This document shows positions 45,832 through 54,624 of a stretch of 64,000 nucleotides of DNA, piece by piece. Made by a program: the position numbers and the translations under genes. The notes beneath the pieces were generated by a model. The model worked only from the letters and a program-made list of their open reading frames with translations, was not told the origin of the DNA and made no database searches. The stretch comes from Nocardioides sp. Soil797 (GTDB lineage: Bacteria; Actinomycetota; Actinomycetes; Propionibacteriales; Nocardioidaceae): contig LMSR01000002.1 of the NCBI GenBank assembly GCA_001429555.1, positions 1 through 64,000 of the forward strand. The letters run 5' to 3'. Position 1 is the first letter of the stretch. Every line of letters starts with the position of its first letter.

Positions 45832-46232
45832 GGTTCTTCTGCCTCCGTGTGGAATGACAAGTCGGGCAATTCAAGGGTCCGGGTGGTTCGGGCCGGATCC
45901 TTTGAAGTCTGGACTGTGCATCCTGCCATGACGGCGGTCACCGCGTCAGTGGCACCTTGGGTTCTCCCCAGCCGGAGCGCCCACAGGAAGTTGGTGGGCA
46001 TCGGATGCATCAGTAGGTCTCATCGTTGTCGTAGGTTCGGTGGAAATTGTGGAGAACCGGTGTAGTGGCTGGTCAGAGCCGATTTCCGAGTGCACAGCCC
46101 ATGTTGATGAGCGCGGGACGAATCCCACGTCCGTGTGGAGTGCCGGGGTTCTCCACGACGACGCGGCGTGGTCGTCCACAAACGACTCATTTGTCATTCG
46201 CACCCTCGACGGCCGGTTGTCCACAGGAAGGG
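45832..46232. other. dnaA-dnaN intergenic region, candidate oriC
   Basis: This gene-free 401-base stretch holds TTGTCCACA at 46217-46225 (exact box), TCGTCCACA at 46172-46180 and, on the other strand, TTCTCCACA (46056-46048). Further weak forms (CACTCCACA, near 46134-46142) lie between. In mycobacteria and Streptomyces the origin is in this same interval. Box density is modest and no clear AT-rich unwinding element stands out, so the call is a candidate. dnaN transcription starts at its left edge. Confidence 0.6.
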
Positions 46233-47717
46233 TCAGTTCTGGCGGGCCTGCATCTTGATCCGGTTGGTCAGCTCGCTGACCTGGTTGAACACCTGGCGCC
46301 GCTCGGCGAGGAGCTGGTTGATCTTGCGGTCGGCGTACATCACCGTGGTGTGGTCGCGGCCGCCGAACTGGGCGCCGATCTTCGGCAGCGACAGGGAGGT
46401 GAGCTCGCGACAGAGGTACATCGCGATCTGGCGTCCGGTGACCAGGTGCCGGCTGCGGCTCGGGCCGGTGAGGTCCTCGATCGAGACCCCGAAGTAGGCC
46501 GCGGTCTGCGCGATGATCGCCGCGGCGGTGATCTCGGGCTCGCCGCCCTCGGGGATCAGGTCCTTGAGCACGATCTCGGCCAGGGTCAGGTCGACCTCCT
46601 GGCGGTTGAGGCTGGCGAAGGCGGTCACCCGGATCAGCGCACCCTCGAGCTCACGGATGTTGGTCTGGATCTTGCTGGCGATGAACTCGAGCACCTCGGG
46701 CGGCGCCGTCATCCGCTCGATGGCGGCCTTCTTGCGCAGGATCGCGATGCGGGTCTCGAGGTCGGGCGGCTGCACGTCGGTGATCAGGCCCCACTCGAAC
46801 CGGCTGCGCAGCCGGTCCTCGAGCGCCTCGAGGCGCTTCGGGGCGCGGTCGGAGGTGAGCACGATCTGCTTGTTGGCGTTGTGCAGCGCGTTGAAGGTGT
46901 GGAAGAACTCCTCCTGGGTCTGCGTCTTGCCCTCGAGGAACTGGATGTCGTCGATGAGCAGTACGTCGACCTCTCGGTAGCGGCGCTGGAAGGTCTCGGG
47001 CCGCTTGTCCTTGATCGCGTTGATGAACTCGTTGGTGAACTCTTCGCTCGAGACGTAGCGGACCTTGGCCCCGCGGTAGAGCGAGCGGACGTAGTGGCCG
47101 ATCGCGTGCAGCAGGTGGGTTTTGCCGAGACCGGAGTCGCCGTACACGAGCAGCGGGTTGTAGGCCTTGCCGGGTGCCTCGGCGACGGCCACTGCGGCGG
47201 CGTGGGGGAACCGGTTGGACGAGCCGATGACGAAGGTCTCGAAGGTGTACTTCGGGTTGAGGCGGGTCTCCAGGGCGCTGGGAGCACCTCTATTTGTCGA
47301 CATGTCGTCAAAGACGTTTGTCGACATGTCATCGCGCTGCGATGTCGGGGAGTCGACGGGCCGGGCACCCTCGTCGTCCTCGTCGGGCCGGTGGCGGTTG
47401 CCGGTGCGAACGGGTGTGTCGTCGTCCGGCACCGCCTCGAGCCGGCCGTCATCGAGCTGGGGGTCAACCGTGACCGCGATGCGGACCCGGTGGCCCAGCG
47501 CCTCGGTCAATGAGTCCTCGAGGCGGGTGCGCAGCCGGCCCTCGAGCTGACCCCGGGTGAAGTCGTTGGGCACGGCGATGATCGCGGTCTGCTCGTGCAG
47601 CGTGACCGGTTCGCTGGACCGCAGCCAGGCACGCTGGTTGGGCTGCAGGTCGTCGACGAGGGCGCGCCACACGTCATGCAGAGTGGGCTGGTCCTGTGGG
47701 CCGTCGGTGTTGTCCAC
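46233..47717 (-). CDS. dnaA: Chromosomal replication initiator protein DnaA
   Basis: This 494-residue AAA+ protein has an N-terminal DnaB-contact domain (LHDVWRALVDDLQPNQRAWL), an acidic linker (about 95-160), Walker A GDSGLGKTHLL, Walker B VLLIDDIQFL and the DNA-binding signature GGRDHTTVMYADRKI near the end. GTG 47717 is preceded by GGGGAG 8 bases upstream. The longer frame to 47774 lacks support. The linker contains a repeated DDMSTN stretch, with near-identical DNA (TTTGTCGACATGTC twice at 47292-47330). Confidence 0.98.
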   Translation of the reverse strand: MDNTDGPQDQPTLHDVWRALVDDLQPNQRAWLRSSEPVTLHEQTAIIAVPNDFTRGQLEGRLRTRLEDSLTEALGHRVRIAVTVDPQLDDGRLEAVPDDDTPVRTGNRHRPDEDDEGARPVDSPTSQRDDMSTNVFDDMSTNRGAPSALETRLNPKYTFETFVIGSSNRFPHAAAVAVAEAPGKAYNPLLVYGDSGLGKTHLLHAIGHYVRSLYRGAKVRYVSSEEFTNEFINAIKDKRPETFQRRYREVDVLLIDDIQFLEGKTQTQEEFFHTFNALHNANKQIVLTSDRAPKRLEALEDRLRSRFEWGLITDVQPPDLETRIAILRKKAAIERMTAPPEVLEFIASKIQTNIRELEGALIRVTAFASLNRQEVDLTLAEIVLKDLIPEGGEPEITAAAIIAQTAAYFGVSIEDLTGPSRSRHLVTGRQIAMYLCRELTSLSLPKIGAQFGGRDHTTVMYADRKINQLLAERRQVFNQVSELTNRIKMQARQN

Positions 47718-47818
47718 CAGTGGTCTCCCCGTTCTTCGTCTTGCCGATTGCGTCACACCTGGGCACCGAGCCACGCCATTTCCGAACGAGCCGCTACCGC
47801 CCTTGCTCCGGAAACAAT

Positions 47819-48055
47819 CTGTCCACAGGTTTGTCCACAGGCTGTGAGGATTGGAGATTCCTTGTGGACAATGGCCTGAGAATTCCGGATCCAGTCGTTC
47901 GACTCTCTGGGTTTTCCCTGATCAGCGGGCATTTTGAGCACTCTGTGACCAGGGTCACTCGGGTGCTTCAAAACCTGTTGATCCGGGGCGTCGGGGAGCC
48001 TCGGTGGCCCTGAACGTAACAAGCGCAGGGCCTCAGGATCAACCCGTCATCCACA
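47819..48055. promoter_or_regulatory. DnaA box cluster upstream of dnaA
   Basis: CTGTCCACA at 47819-47827, TTGTCCACA at 47831-47839 and, reversed, TTGTCCACA (TGTGGACAA at 47873-47881) lie within 63 bases; TCATCCACA follows at 48047-48055. The first three form the densest group of boxes in the window. They lie in the 572-base gap 47718-48289 between divergent dnaA and rpmH and could autoregulate dnaA, act as part of the origin, or both. Nothing else was recognised in the gap. Confidence 0.7.
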
Positions 48056-48289
48056 GGTTGGGGAGCGCCGGGTTTGACCCCCTCTCGACGCAACGCGTAC
48101 CGTTGTTTGGTCACCCCCGGTGTCGACCGGTGCCGCATGTCCACGACTGTCCTGCTGAGCTTTGACCTGGCAGGCCTTGCGTGGGTGGGCGGTGCCAGCC
48201 GAAACAGCTGCCCCGTCGTGTTGGGCATCGGCGGTGAAGACCAGCCGGACCAACTGTCCTGAACCCATCCTCCAGGGGAGATAAAGCTC

Positions 48290-48427
48290 GTGAGCAAGCG
48301 TACCTACCAGCCGAACAACCGCCGCCGTCACAAGGTGCACGGCTTCCGTCTGCGCATGCGGACCCGCGCCGGCCGCGCCATCCTGTCGTCGCGTCGTCGC
48401 AAGGGCCGCGGCAAGCTCGCTGTCTGA
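48290..48427 (+). CDS. rpmH: 50S ribosomal protein L34 (bL34)
   Basis: This 45-residue basic protein reads [23 protein letters not shown] and ends [11 protein letters not shown], the standard L34. GTG 48290 is preceded by AGGGGAG at 48274-48280. It opens the rpmH-rnpA-yidD-yidC-jag-rsmG operon next to the origin. Confidence 0.97.
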   Translation: MSKRTYQPNNRRRHKVHGFRLRMRTRAGRAILSSRRRKGRGKLAV

Positions 48428-48451
48428 GCCTGCTGCTGGATCTGCGCGGCC

Positions 48452-48793
48452 TTGCTGCCCCGGGAGAACCGCCTCACCTCTGGTGACGACTTCCGATCCG
48501 CGTCACGCAAAGGCCGCCGTGCCGGCTCGAAGACCCTCGTCCTGCACCTCCTGGTGACGGACGAGTCCCCCTCCGGGCCGGTGCGAGTCGGGTTCGTGGT
48601 GAGCAAGGCAGTCGGCAACGCGGTGATCCGCAATCGGGTGAGGCGTCGTCTACGTCATCTGGTCCGGGAGTTGCTCGAGCAGCTCCCGGATTCTGGCGTG
48701 CTCGTGGTTCGGGCCCTGCCCGCGTCCGCGCAGGCCTCCGGTGACCGTCTCGACGCCGACCTGAACCACTGTCTGGCCCGGGTCCTGTCATGA
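48452..48793 (+). CDS. rnpA: Ribonuclease P protein component
   Basis: This 113-residue protein subunit of RNase P helps trim tRNA 5' ends. It starts [14 protein letters not shown] and has the RNA-binding motif [18 protein letters not shown]. The start is TTG 48452; no ATG or GTG fits the family start. The stop overlaps the yidD ATG by 4 bases. The RNA subunit gene is not in the window. Confidence 0.95.
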   Translation: MLPRENRLTSGDDFRSASRKGRRAGSKTLVLHLLVTDESPSGPVRVGFVVSKAVGNAVIRNRVRRRLRHLVRELLEQLPDSGVLVVRALPASAQASGDRLDADLNHCLARVLS

Positions 48794-49053
48794 AGTACCT
48801 ACTCATCGGCTTCCTGAAGGCCTACCGACTGCTGATCAGTCCCCTGTACGGTCAAGTGTGTCGCTTCCATCCGAGTTGCTCGGCCTATGCGCTGGAGGCG
48901 GTCACCCGACACGGTTCGTTGCGCGGCAGCTGGCTCGCCGTACGCCGACTGGCTCGTTGTCATCCGTGGTCCGCAGGCGGCTACGACCCGGTCCCACCCG
49001 CCCGCGCCACACCGGCGGCAGACGACCCCACCACCCCTCTCCAAGGAGTCTGA
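48790..49053 (+). CDS. yidD: Membrane protein insertion efficiency factor YidD
   Basis: This 87-residue protein has an amphipathic N-terminus ([17 protein letters not shown]), C-x(6)-C (CRFHPSC), [10 protein letters not shown] and [13 protein letters not shown], all YidD hallmarks. It assists membrane insertion with YidC. The yidC GTG follows the stop directly. Confidence 0.96.
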   Translation: MKYLLIGFLKAYRLLISPLYGQVCRFHPSCSAYALEAVTRHGSLRGSWLAVRRLARCHPWSAGGYDPVPPARATPAADDPTTPLQGV

Positions 49054-50043
49054 GTGTCCTTCATCGGCGACATCGGCCACTTCATCATGGTGCCGCTGTA
49101 CTACGCGATCTCGGTCGTGTTGGTCGGCTTCCACAAGCTCTTCAGCACGTTCCTGGACCCGGCCTCCGGAGCGGTCTGGGCGTTGTCGATCGTGGGGCTC
49201 ACCCTGGTCATCCGCGCCGCGCTGATCCCGCTGTTCGTCAAGCAGATCAAGTCGTCGCGCAACATGCAGTTGCTGCAGCCGAAGGTCAAGGAGCTGCAGA
49301 AGAAGTACGGGCACGACCGTGAGCGCCTCGCCCAGGAGACGATGGCGCTCTACAAGGAGGCGGGGACCAACCCGTTCGCCTCGTGCCTGCCGATCCTGCT
49401 GCAGATGCCGATCTTCCTGGCCCTGTTCCGCCTGCTCGACCAGGCCGCCAAGCACGGCAAGGCCCACGGCATCCTCACCGAGGAGCTGGCGAAGAACTTC
49501 GGCAACTCCGAGCTGTTCGGCGTGCCGATTGCCGGGACCTTCCTGAAGGCCGACGGCGACCACGGCCTGCAGGTGATGGCGCTGTTCTTCGTGCTGGCCA
49601 TGCTGGTGACCACGTTCACCACCCAGCGCCAGCTGATGACCAAGAACATGCCGGCCACGGCGATGACCGGCCCGTACGCCCAGCAGCAGAAGATGATGCT
49701 CTACGTCCTCCCGGTCGTGTTCGCGATCGGTGGTGTGGCCTTCCCGATCGGCGTCCTCATCTACTGGACCGTGTCGAACCTGTGGACCATGGGTCAGCAG
49801 TTCTACGTGATCCGGAACAACCCGGTGCCCGGCACGCCGGCCGCTGCGGCCAAGGCGGAGCGTGACAAGCACAAGGCGGAGCGCAAGGGGCTCAAGACCG
49901 GCGCTCAGACGGAGATCGACGGCCTGAACACGGCGGTCGCCGAGCCCGAGGCGCCCAAGGCCCAGCCGCGCGTGCAGCCGAAGAAGCAGACGCGCAGTCA
50001 GCGGACGACCAAGAAGAAGAATCCGCCCAACAATCGTTCCTGA
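49054..50043 (+). CDS. yidC: Membrane protein insertase YidC
   Basis: This 329-residue Oxa1-type insertase has five helices and lacks the large periplasmic domain of Gram-negative YidC. The family block GLTLVIRAALIPLFVKQIKSSRNMQLLQPKVKELQKKYG contains the hydrophilic-groove arginine. NPFASCLPILLQMPIFLALF and YWTVSNLWTMGQQ follow. The C-terminal tail is long, Lys/Gln-rich and probably contacts ribosomes. GTG 49054 follows the yidD stop without a gap. Confidence 0.96.
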   Translation: MSFIGDIGHFIMVPLYYAISVVLVGFHKLFSTFLDPASGAVWALSIVGLTLVIRAALIPLFVKQIKSSRNMQLLQPKVKELQKKYGHDRERLAQETMALYKEAGTNPFASCLPILLQMPIFLALFRLLDQAAKHGKAHGILTEELAKNFGNSELFGVPIAGTFLKADGDHGLQVMALFFVLAMLVTTFTTQRQLMTKNMPATAMTGPYAQQQKMMLYVLPVVFAIGGVAFPIGVLIYWTVSNLWTMGQQFYVIRNNPVPGTPAAAAKAERDKHKAERKGLKTGAQTEIDGLNTAVAEPEAPKAQPRVQPKKQTRSQRTTKKKNPPNNRS

Positions 50044-50072
50044 TAGCTACCGAGAACCAAGGAGTTCCACAC

Positions 50073-50570
50073 GTGACTGACGAAGTGACCGAGGAGAAGG
50101 TCCGCCCCTCTCGCGTCGAGCGCCTCGAGCAGGAGGGCGACATCGCGGCCGACTACCTCGAGGAGCTGCTCGACATCGCCGACCTGGACGGCGACCTCGA
50201 CATGGACGTCGAAGGCGACCGTGCGGCGGTCTCCATCGTCGGTGGCGAGCTGAGCCAGCTGGTCGGGTCCCGCGGCGAGGTCCTGGAGGCCCTCCAGGAG
50301 CTGACTCGCCTGGCCGTCTACCGCGAGACCGGTGAGCGCTCTCGCCTGATGCTCGACATCAGCGGCTATCGCGCCGACCAGCGTGCCGCCCTGGTGAAGA
50401 TCGCCGAGGCGACGGTGGCGCAGGTCAAGGAGACCGGCCAGCCGGTCTCGCTCGATCCGATGACGCCGTTCGAGCGCAAGGTCGTCCATGACGCGGTCGC
50501 CGAAGGTGGGTGCCGATCGGAGTCCGAGGGCACCGAGCCCCGCCGCCACGTCGTCGTACTCCCCGCATGA
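50073..50570 (+). CDS. jag: Jag/KhpB family RNA-binding protein (R3H domain)
   Basis: This 165-residue cytoplasmic protein has an acidic start, a KH-like domain (DIAGD.. to LVGSRGEVLEALQELTRLAVYRETGERSRLMLDI) and a C-terminal R3H domain (DPMTPFERKVVHDAVAEGGCRSESEGTEPRRHVVVLP). The Jag-N domain is absent, as usual in actinobacteria. It binds RNA with a KhpA partner and affects cell elongation and division in other bacteria. It is in the yidC operon, 29 bases after yidC. Confidence 0.93.
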   Translation: MTDEVTEEKVRPSRVERLEQEGDIAADYLEELLDIADLDGDLDMDVEGDRAAVSIVGGELSQLVGSRGEVLEALQELTRLAVYRETGERSRLMLDISGYRADQRAALVKIAEATVAQVKETGQPVSLDPMTPFERKVVHDAVAEGGCRSESEGTEPRRHVVVLPA

Positions 50571-50586
50571 TCGTGGCGAACTGATC

Positions 50587-51339
50587 GTGGTTTCACGTGA
50601 AACACCCTCCGGCCCCCCGGTTGCTCCGGACGTGGCCCGGAGGGTTTTCTCGTCTGATCGCCTCCCGCTGATCGAGGCCTACGCCGCGAGCCTCGCCGAT
50701 GCGGGCACCGTGCGTGGCCTGATCGGTCCTCGTGAGGTCCCCCGCCTGTGGGAGCGGCACCTGCTCAACTGCGCCGTGCTCGGTGAAGTGATGCCTGAGG
50801 GAGTCACTGTCTGCGACATCGGTAGCGGGGCCGGCCTTCCCGGCCTCGTGCTGGCTGTCGCACGCCCGGATCTGCAGCTCACGCTGGTGGAGCCCCTCCT
50901 CCGCCGGACGACCTATCTGAGCGAGGTGGTCGACGAGTTGGGGCTCGACAACGTCGAGGTGATCCGTGGTCGCGCCGAGTCGTTGCGCGGAGCGAGAGCC
51001 TTCGACGTCGTGACCTCGCGGGCCGTGGCGCCACTCGACCGTCTGCTCGAGTGGTCGATGCCCCTGGTTTCCGATGACGGGCGACTGCTGGCGATGAAGG
51101 GTTCCTCCCTCTCGGAGGAGATCGAGGCCGCCGCACCGATCGTGGCAAAGCTCGGGTGCACGGAGCCCGAGCAACTGATGCTCGGATCAGGTGTCATCGC
51201 GCCTGAGACGTTCGCGGTCAGGGTGGCATGGGCGCAGGGTCGGAGGGTAGGTTTGGGGGCTCCGGCCAAGGCTCCCTCCAAGGGTCGGAAGCAGCGAGGC
51301 CGCGACCGAAGGAACGAGGGTCGCTCCGTCCCTGACTGA
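50587..51339 (+). CDS. rsmG: 16S rRNA (guanine-527-N7)-methyltransferase RsmG
   Basis: This 250-residue methyltransferase has VCDIGSGAGLPGLVLAVARPDLQLTLVEP (SAM site) and the SRAVAPLDRLLEW catalytic region. It modifies G527 of 16S rRNA; loss gives low streptomycin resistance in other bacteria. The start is GTG 50587; the codons after it spell VSRET because they are the parS site 50589-50604. No clear ribosome site is seen. The C-terminus is basic (KAPSKGRKQRGRDRR). Confidence 0.93.
   Translation: MVSRETPSGPPVAPDVARRVFSSDRLPLIEAYAASLADAGTVRGLIGPREVPRLWERHLLNCAVLGEVMPEGVTVCDIGSGAGLPGLVLAVARPDLQLTLVEPLLRRTTYLSEVVDELGLDNVEVIRGRAESLRGARAFDVVTSRAVAPLDRLLEWSMPLVSDDGRLLAMKGSSLSEEIEAAAPIVAKLGCTEPEQLMLGSGVIAPETFAVRVAWAQGRRVGLGAPAKAPSKGRKQRGRDRRNEGRSVPD
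50589..50604. promoter_or_regulatory. parS site in the rsmG start region
   Basis: GGTTTCACGTGAAACA matches the consensus TGTTTCACGTGAAACA at 15 of 16 positions, with the core GTTTCACGTGAAAC perfect. It starts at the third base of the rsmG GTG codon. parB, encoded 2 kb downstream, would bind it. Confidence 0.92.
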
Positions 51340-51412
51340 GTGGCGTGTCCGAGGGCGGCTGCCCCCCGTTGAAGAAGTTTTCCACCGGCAATATGCCGAC
51401 TGCTGAGCGTGG

Positions 51413-51442
51413 TTGTCCACAGAAGCAGGACCACTATCCACA
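51413..51442 (+). promoter_or_regulatory. DnaA boxes upstream of parA
   Basis: TTGTCCACA (51413-51421) is an exact box and CTATCCACA (51434-51442) has one mismatch. They lie 14-43 bases before the parA start, so DnaA could influence parAB expression. Confidence 0.55.
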
Positions 51443-51455
51443 GGAAGGTCATCCC

Positions 51456-52433
51456 GTGGTTTCACGTGAAACGTCGGCCTCGACGCCGGGATTCGTCCTA
51501 CGAACGGCCGCTGACCTGGCCGAGAACGAGCCCGGATTCCAGGACGAGACGACGCCGCTGGCTCGAGCCACGGAGCACTCCATCCTGGCCCGGCGCTCTG
51601 CGAGTGGACGTCCCTCAGTGGGACGCCCGCGCCGTACCCGCGTGATGGTCGTCGCCAACCAGAAGGGCGGCGTCGGCAAGACGACCTCGGCGGTGAACCT
51701 TGCTGCGGCTCTGGTGCAGTTGGGCCAGCGGGTCCTGCTGATCGACCTCGACCCGCAGGGGAATGCGTCGACCGCGCTGTCGGTGGACCACCACCGCGGG
51801 GTTCCCGGCACCTACGACATGCTGGTCGAAGGCACGCCGCTGGAGGAGGTCGCCCAGCGGAGCGGGGACCTGGAGAACCTGTACGTCGTGCCGGCCACCA
51901 TCGACCTCGCCGGCGCGGAGATCGAGCTGGTCTCTGCGGTGGCGCGCGAGAGCCGCCTGCAGAAGGCGATCGTCGCGCACCCGTTGGTCGGGGACGAGGA
52001 GATCGGCGAGGGACGCTTCGACTACGTGCTCATCGACTGTCCCCCGTCGCTGGGTCTCCTCACGCTCAACGCGCTGGTTGCGGGCGAGGAGATGCTGATC
52101 CCGATCCAGGCGGAGTACTACGCCCTCGAAGGCCTCGGTCAGCTGTTGGAGACGGTCGACATGGTCAAGAAGCACCTGAACAATCGCCTCGAGGTCTCCA
52201 CCATCCTGATCACGATGTACGACGCTCGCACCAGGCTGGCCGCCGGTGTTGCCGACGAGGTCCGCGAACACTTCGGCGACACCGTGCTGAAGACGTCGAT
52301 CCCGCGATCGGTCCGAGTCTCGGAGGCCCCGTCGTACGGCCAGACGGTGATGACCTACGATCCGGGATCACCGGGCGCACTCAGCTATCTCGAGGCGGCG
52401 CGTGAGATGGCAACCAAGGGAGCACAGGCATGA
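51456..52433 (+). CDS. parA: Chromosome partitioning ATPase ParA
   Basis: This 325-residue deviant Walker ATPase forms gradients on the nucleoid that move ParB-parS complexes. The motif KGGVGKTTSAVNLAAAL is at about 70-86; LIDLDPQGNASTAL and VLIDCPPSLGLLTLNAL follow. The N-terminal 60 residues are a variable extension. GTG 51456 is preceded by AGGAAGG; the next bases are a parS site, so the protein starts VVSRET. The longer frame upstream passes through DnaA boxes. It overlaps parB by 4 bases. Confidence 0.96.
   Translation: MVSRETSASTPGFVLRTAADLAENEPGFQDETTPLARATEHSILARRSASGRPSVGRPRRTRVMVVANQKGGVGKTTSAVNLAAALVQLGQRVLLIDLDPQGNASTALSVDHHRGVPGTYDMLVEGTPLEEVAQRSGDLENLYVVPATIDLAGAEIELVSAVARESRLQKAIVAHPLVGDEEIGEGRFDYVLIDCPPSLGLLTLNALVAGEEMLIPIQAEYYALEGLGQLLETVDMVKKHLNNRLEVSTILITMYDARTRLAAGVADEVREHFGDTVLKTSIPRSVRVSEAPSYGQTVMTYDPGSPGALSYLEAAREMATKGAQA
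51459..51472. promoter_or_regulatory. parS site in the parA start region
   Basis: The perfect 14-base core GTTTCACGTGAAAC directly follows the parA GTG codon, in exactly the same register as the site in rsmG. It is 869 bases from the first site. Confidence 0.92.
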
Positions 52434-53551
52434 ATCAGAGGCAGACGCAGCGGCGTGGCCTGGGTCGGGGACTCGGTGCGCTGATTCCGACGAGTCCCGC
52501 TGTGGAGGAGTCGGCAGGCAGCAGCGACAACGCGTCCGGTCCCGCCTCGTCCCCTCCTTCCTACTCCGCTGTCGAGCGAACCGGTGGCACCACGCCGAGC
52601 GGGGGTCCCGATTCGGCGCAGGGGGCGGGTGACGGTGCAACGTCCGCATCCACAGGCGGGCCTGACGTCGCAGGCCCAGATTCTGCAGGCGTGACCTCGG
52701 CCAGCGAGCCGGAACTCGTCGCCGGGGCGTACTTCGCCGAGCTGCCCCTGGCAAGCATCACACCGAATGCTCGTCAGCCCCGCCAGGTCTTCGAGGAGGA
52801 GGCGATGGCGGAACTGGTGCACTCGATCCGCGAGGTCGGGTTGCTGCAGCCCATCGTCGTACGCCGTCTCGACGAGGACGACGCCGACGGTGAGCCGGCC
52901 TACGAGCTGATCATGGGTGAGCGCCGCTGGCGTGCCTCGCAGCAGGCTGAGCTCGACGTCATTCCGGCGATCGTGCGGCAGACCGGCGACAACGACATGC
53001 TGCGCGACGCCCTGCTGGAGAACCTGCACCGCTCCCAGCTCAATCCCCTCGAAGAGGCGGCTGCCTACGGCCAGATGCTGGAAGACTTCGAGTGCACGCA
53101 CGAGGAGCTGGCCAGCCGGATCGGCCGCTCCCGCCCCCAGATCAGCAACACGCTGCGCCTGCTCAAGCTCTCCCCGGCCGTGCAGCGTCGAGTCGCGGCC
53201 GGAGTCCTCTCGGCCGGTCACGCGCGCTCACTGCTTGCTGTCGACAACGCCGACATCCAGGACCGGCTGGCCCAGCGCGTTGTTTCCGAAGGAATCAGCG
53301 TTCGAGGCCTCGAGGAGATCGTGGCGGTCGGGGATCATGGGAGCAAGGGCGCGCGGAGGACGCGCAGCAAGCCCACGGCGCCGGGTCTCTCCGAGCTGGG
53401 CGACCGTTTGTCCGACCGTTTCGAGACTCGGGTCAAGGTGGATCTCGGCCGCAGCAAGGGCAAGATCACCGTGGAGTTCGCATCGATGGAGGATCTGCGC
53501 CGCATCGTCGACATCATGGACCCGCGAAACCGTAGCGACAGGCCGATCTGA
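52430..53551 (+). CDS. parB: Chromosome partitioning protein ParB
   Basis: This 373-residue protein is a CTP-dependent clamp that loads at parS and spreads. The N-terminus (NQRQTQRRGLGRGLGALIP) is the ParA-contact motif. A Ser/Gly/Pro-rich linker precedes ParB motifs NARQPRQVFEEEAMAELVHSI, GERRWRASQQA (CTP site) and ENLHRSQLNPLEEAAAY. A helix-turn-helix (ELASRIGRSRPQISNTLRLL) and a C-terminal dimer domain follow. The ATG overlaps the parA stop by 4 bases. Confidence 0.96.
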   Translation: MNQRQTQRRGLGRGLGALIPTSPAVEESAGSSDNASGPASSPPSYSAVERTGGTTPSGGPDSAQGAGDGATSASTGGPDVAGPDSAGVTSASEPELVAGAYFAELPLASITPNARQPRQVFEEEAMAELVHSIREVGLLQPIVVRRLDEDDADGEPAYELIMGERRWRASQQAELDVIPAIVRQTGDNDMLRDALLENLHRSQLNPLEEAAAYGQMLEDFECTHEELASRIGRSRPQISNTLRLLKLSPAVQRRVAAGVLSAGHARSLLAVDNADIQDRLAQRVVSEGISVRGLEEIVAVGDHGSKGARRTRSKPTAPGLSELGDRLSDRFETRVKVDLGRSKGKITVEFASMEDLRRIVDIMDPRNRSDRPI

Positions 53552-53633
53552 CGATTAGTCAATAAAGCGACAAGTCGGTTTGTCGACAAAGGTACATGTA
53601 GATCTAGTGCCCTGCTTCGCCACCTGCCGGCGT

Positions 53634-53710
53634 CTTCCCGGCCGAAACATCCTCTTCCCGGCCGGAATTTCGGCCGGGAAGTCCCATTTCCCCGGGTACC
53701 CGGGGAAATG
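53634..53710. repeat. Palindromic repeat family D, copy 1
   Basis: Two neighbouring palindromes: CTTCCCGGCCG-gaattt-CGGCCGGGAAG (53654-53681) and the perfect 26-base CATTTCCCCGGG / TACCCGGGGAAATG (53685-53710). An extra left arm (CTTCCCGGCCG, 53634-53644) precedes them. It lies between the convergent parB and acyltransferase genes and probably ends both transcripts. A related copy is at 55753-55829. Confidence 0.85.
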
Positions 53711-53743
53711 CGGGACGCATGGGGTGACCGGGGCGAAAGACCC

Positions 53744-54517
53744 TCAGCCCTTCTTGGCGGCGCGCTTGGCGGCGCGGCGGGCGGCCCGCTCCTTCTTCTC
53801 CGCGATGTCCAGACGCTCGGCCTCCTCGAGGGTGGGCGCTGAGCCGCCGTACGCCGCAGGGAGCCACCAGGAGCCCTCGGGCTGCTCGTCAGAGGGGTAG
53901 TTGCGAATCGTCTCGTCAAGCACCGACTCGAGGCGGCGCTTGAGCTCGGCGGTCTCGGCCACCGGGTTCTCCCCGGTCGGGTGCATCGGCTCGCCCACGG
54001 CCAACGCGATCGTCTTCCCGCGGGAGAAGTCCTTGGGATGGTCCTTGGTGATCAGCCGGTGGGTGCCCCACATGATCACCGGCAGCAGGGGAACGCCGGC
54101 CTCGGCGGCGATGCGCACGGCACCGGTCTTGATCTCCTTGATCTGGAAGGAGCGCGAGATCGTGGCCTCCGGGAAGATGCCCACCGCCTCGCCGTCCCGC
54201 AGATAACGGACGGCGTCGTGGAACGACTGGATCCCTTCACCGCGGTCGACCTCGATGTGGTGCATCGAGCGCATCACGGGTCCGGCGATCCTGTGGTCGA
54301 AGATCTCCTTCTTGGCCATGAAGCGCACGTTGCGCCCCGACGGGTTGGCGGCCAGGCCACCGAAGACGAAGTCGGCGTACCCGATGTGGTTGCAGGCCAG
54401 CAGCACGCCTCCCTCGCGGGGCACGTGCTCGGTGCCGGAGAGGGTGAAGCGCAGGCCGAGAGCGCGAAAGCCCAACTTGGCGGTGGCGATGATCGACGGG
54501 TAGGTGAAGTCGCGCAA
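53744..54517 (-). CDS. 1-acyl-glycerol-3-phosphate acyltransferase (PlsC-like)
   Basis: This 257-residue enzyme of phospholipid synthesis has the acyltransferase motifs NHIGYAD (H-x4-D), GRNVRFMAKKEIF, FPEATISRSF and VPLLPVIMWGTHRL. The C-terminus is an Ala/Lys/Arg-rich tail. TTG 54517 is preferred because CGAGGAGA stands 6 bases upstream and the family start LRDFTYPS follows; ATG 54550 is the alternative and would add 11 residues. It ends convergent with parB. Confidence 0.9.
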   Translation of the reverse strand: MRDFTYPSIIATAKLGFRALGLRFTLSGTEHVPREGGVLLACNHIGYADFVFGGLAANPSGRNVRFMAKKEIFDHRIAGPVMRSMHHIEVDRGEGIQSFHDAVRYLRDGEAVGIFPEATISRSFQIKEIKTGAVRIAAEAGVPLLPVIMWGTHRLITKDHPKDFSRGKTIALAVGEPMHPTGENPVAETAELKRRLESVLDETIRNYPSDEQPEGSWWLPAAYGGSAPTLEEAERLDIAEKKERAARRAAKRAAKKG

Positions 54518-54624
54518 CAGATCTCCTCGACGTGGTGGAGGCTCTAGCATGAAGGATCAGTGGTCATCGTGCACTCCCGGGCGCCGGTGTGTGGCCACCC
54601 ACCGATCAGCGAGCGAGGCAGGCG

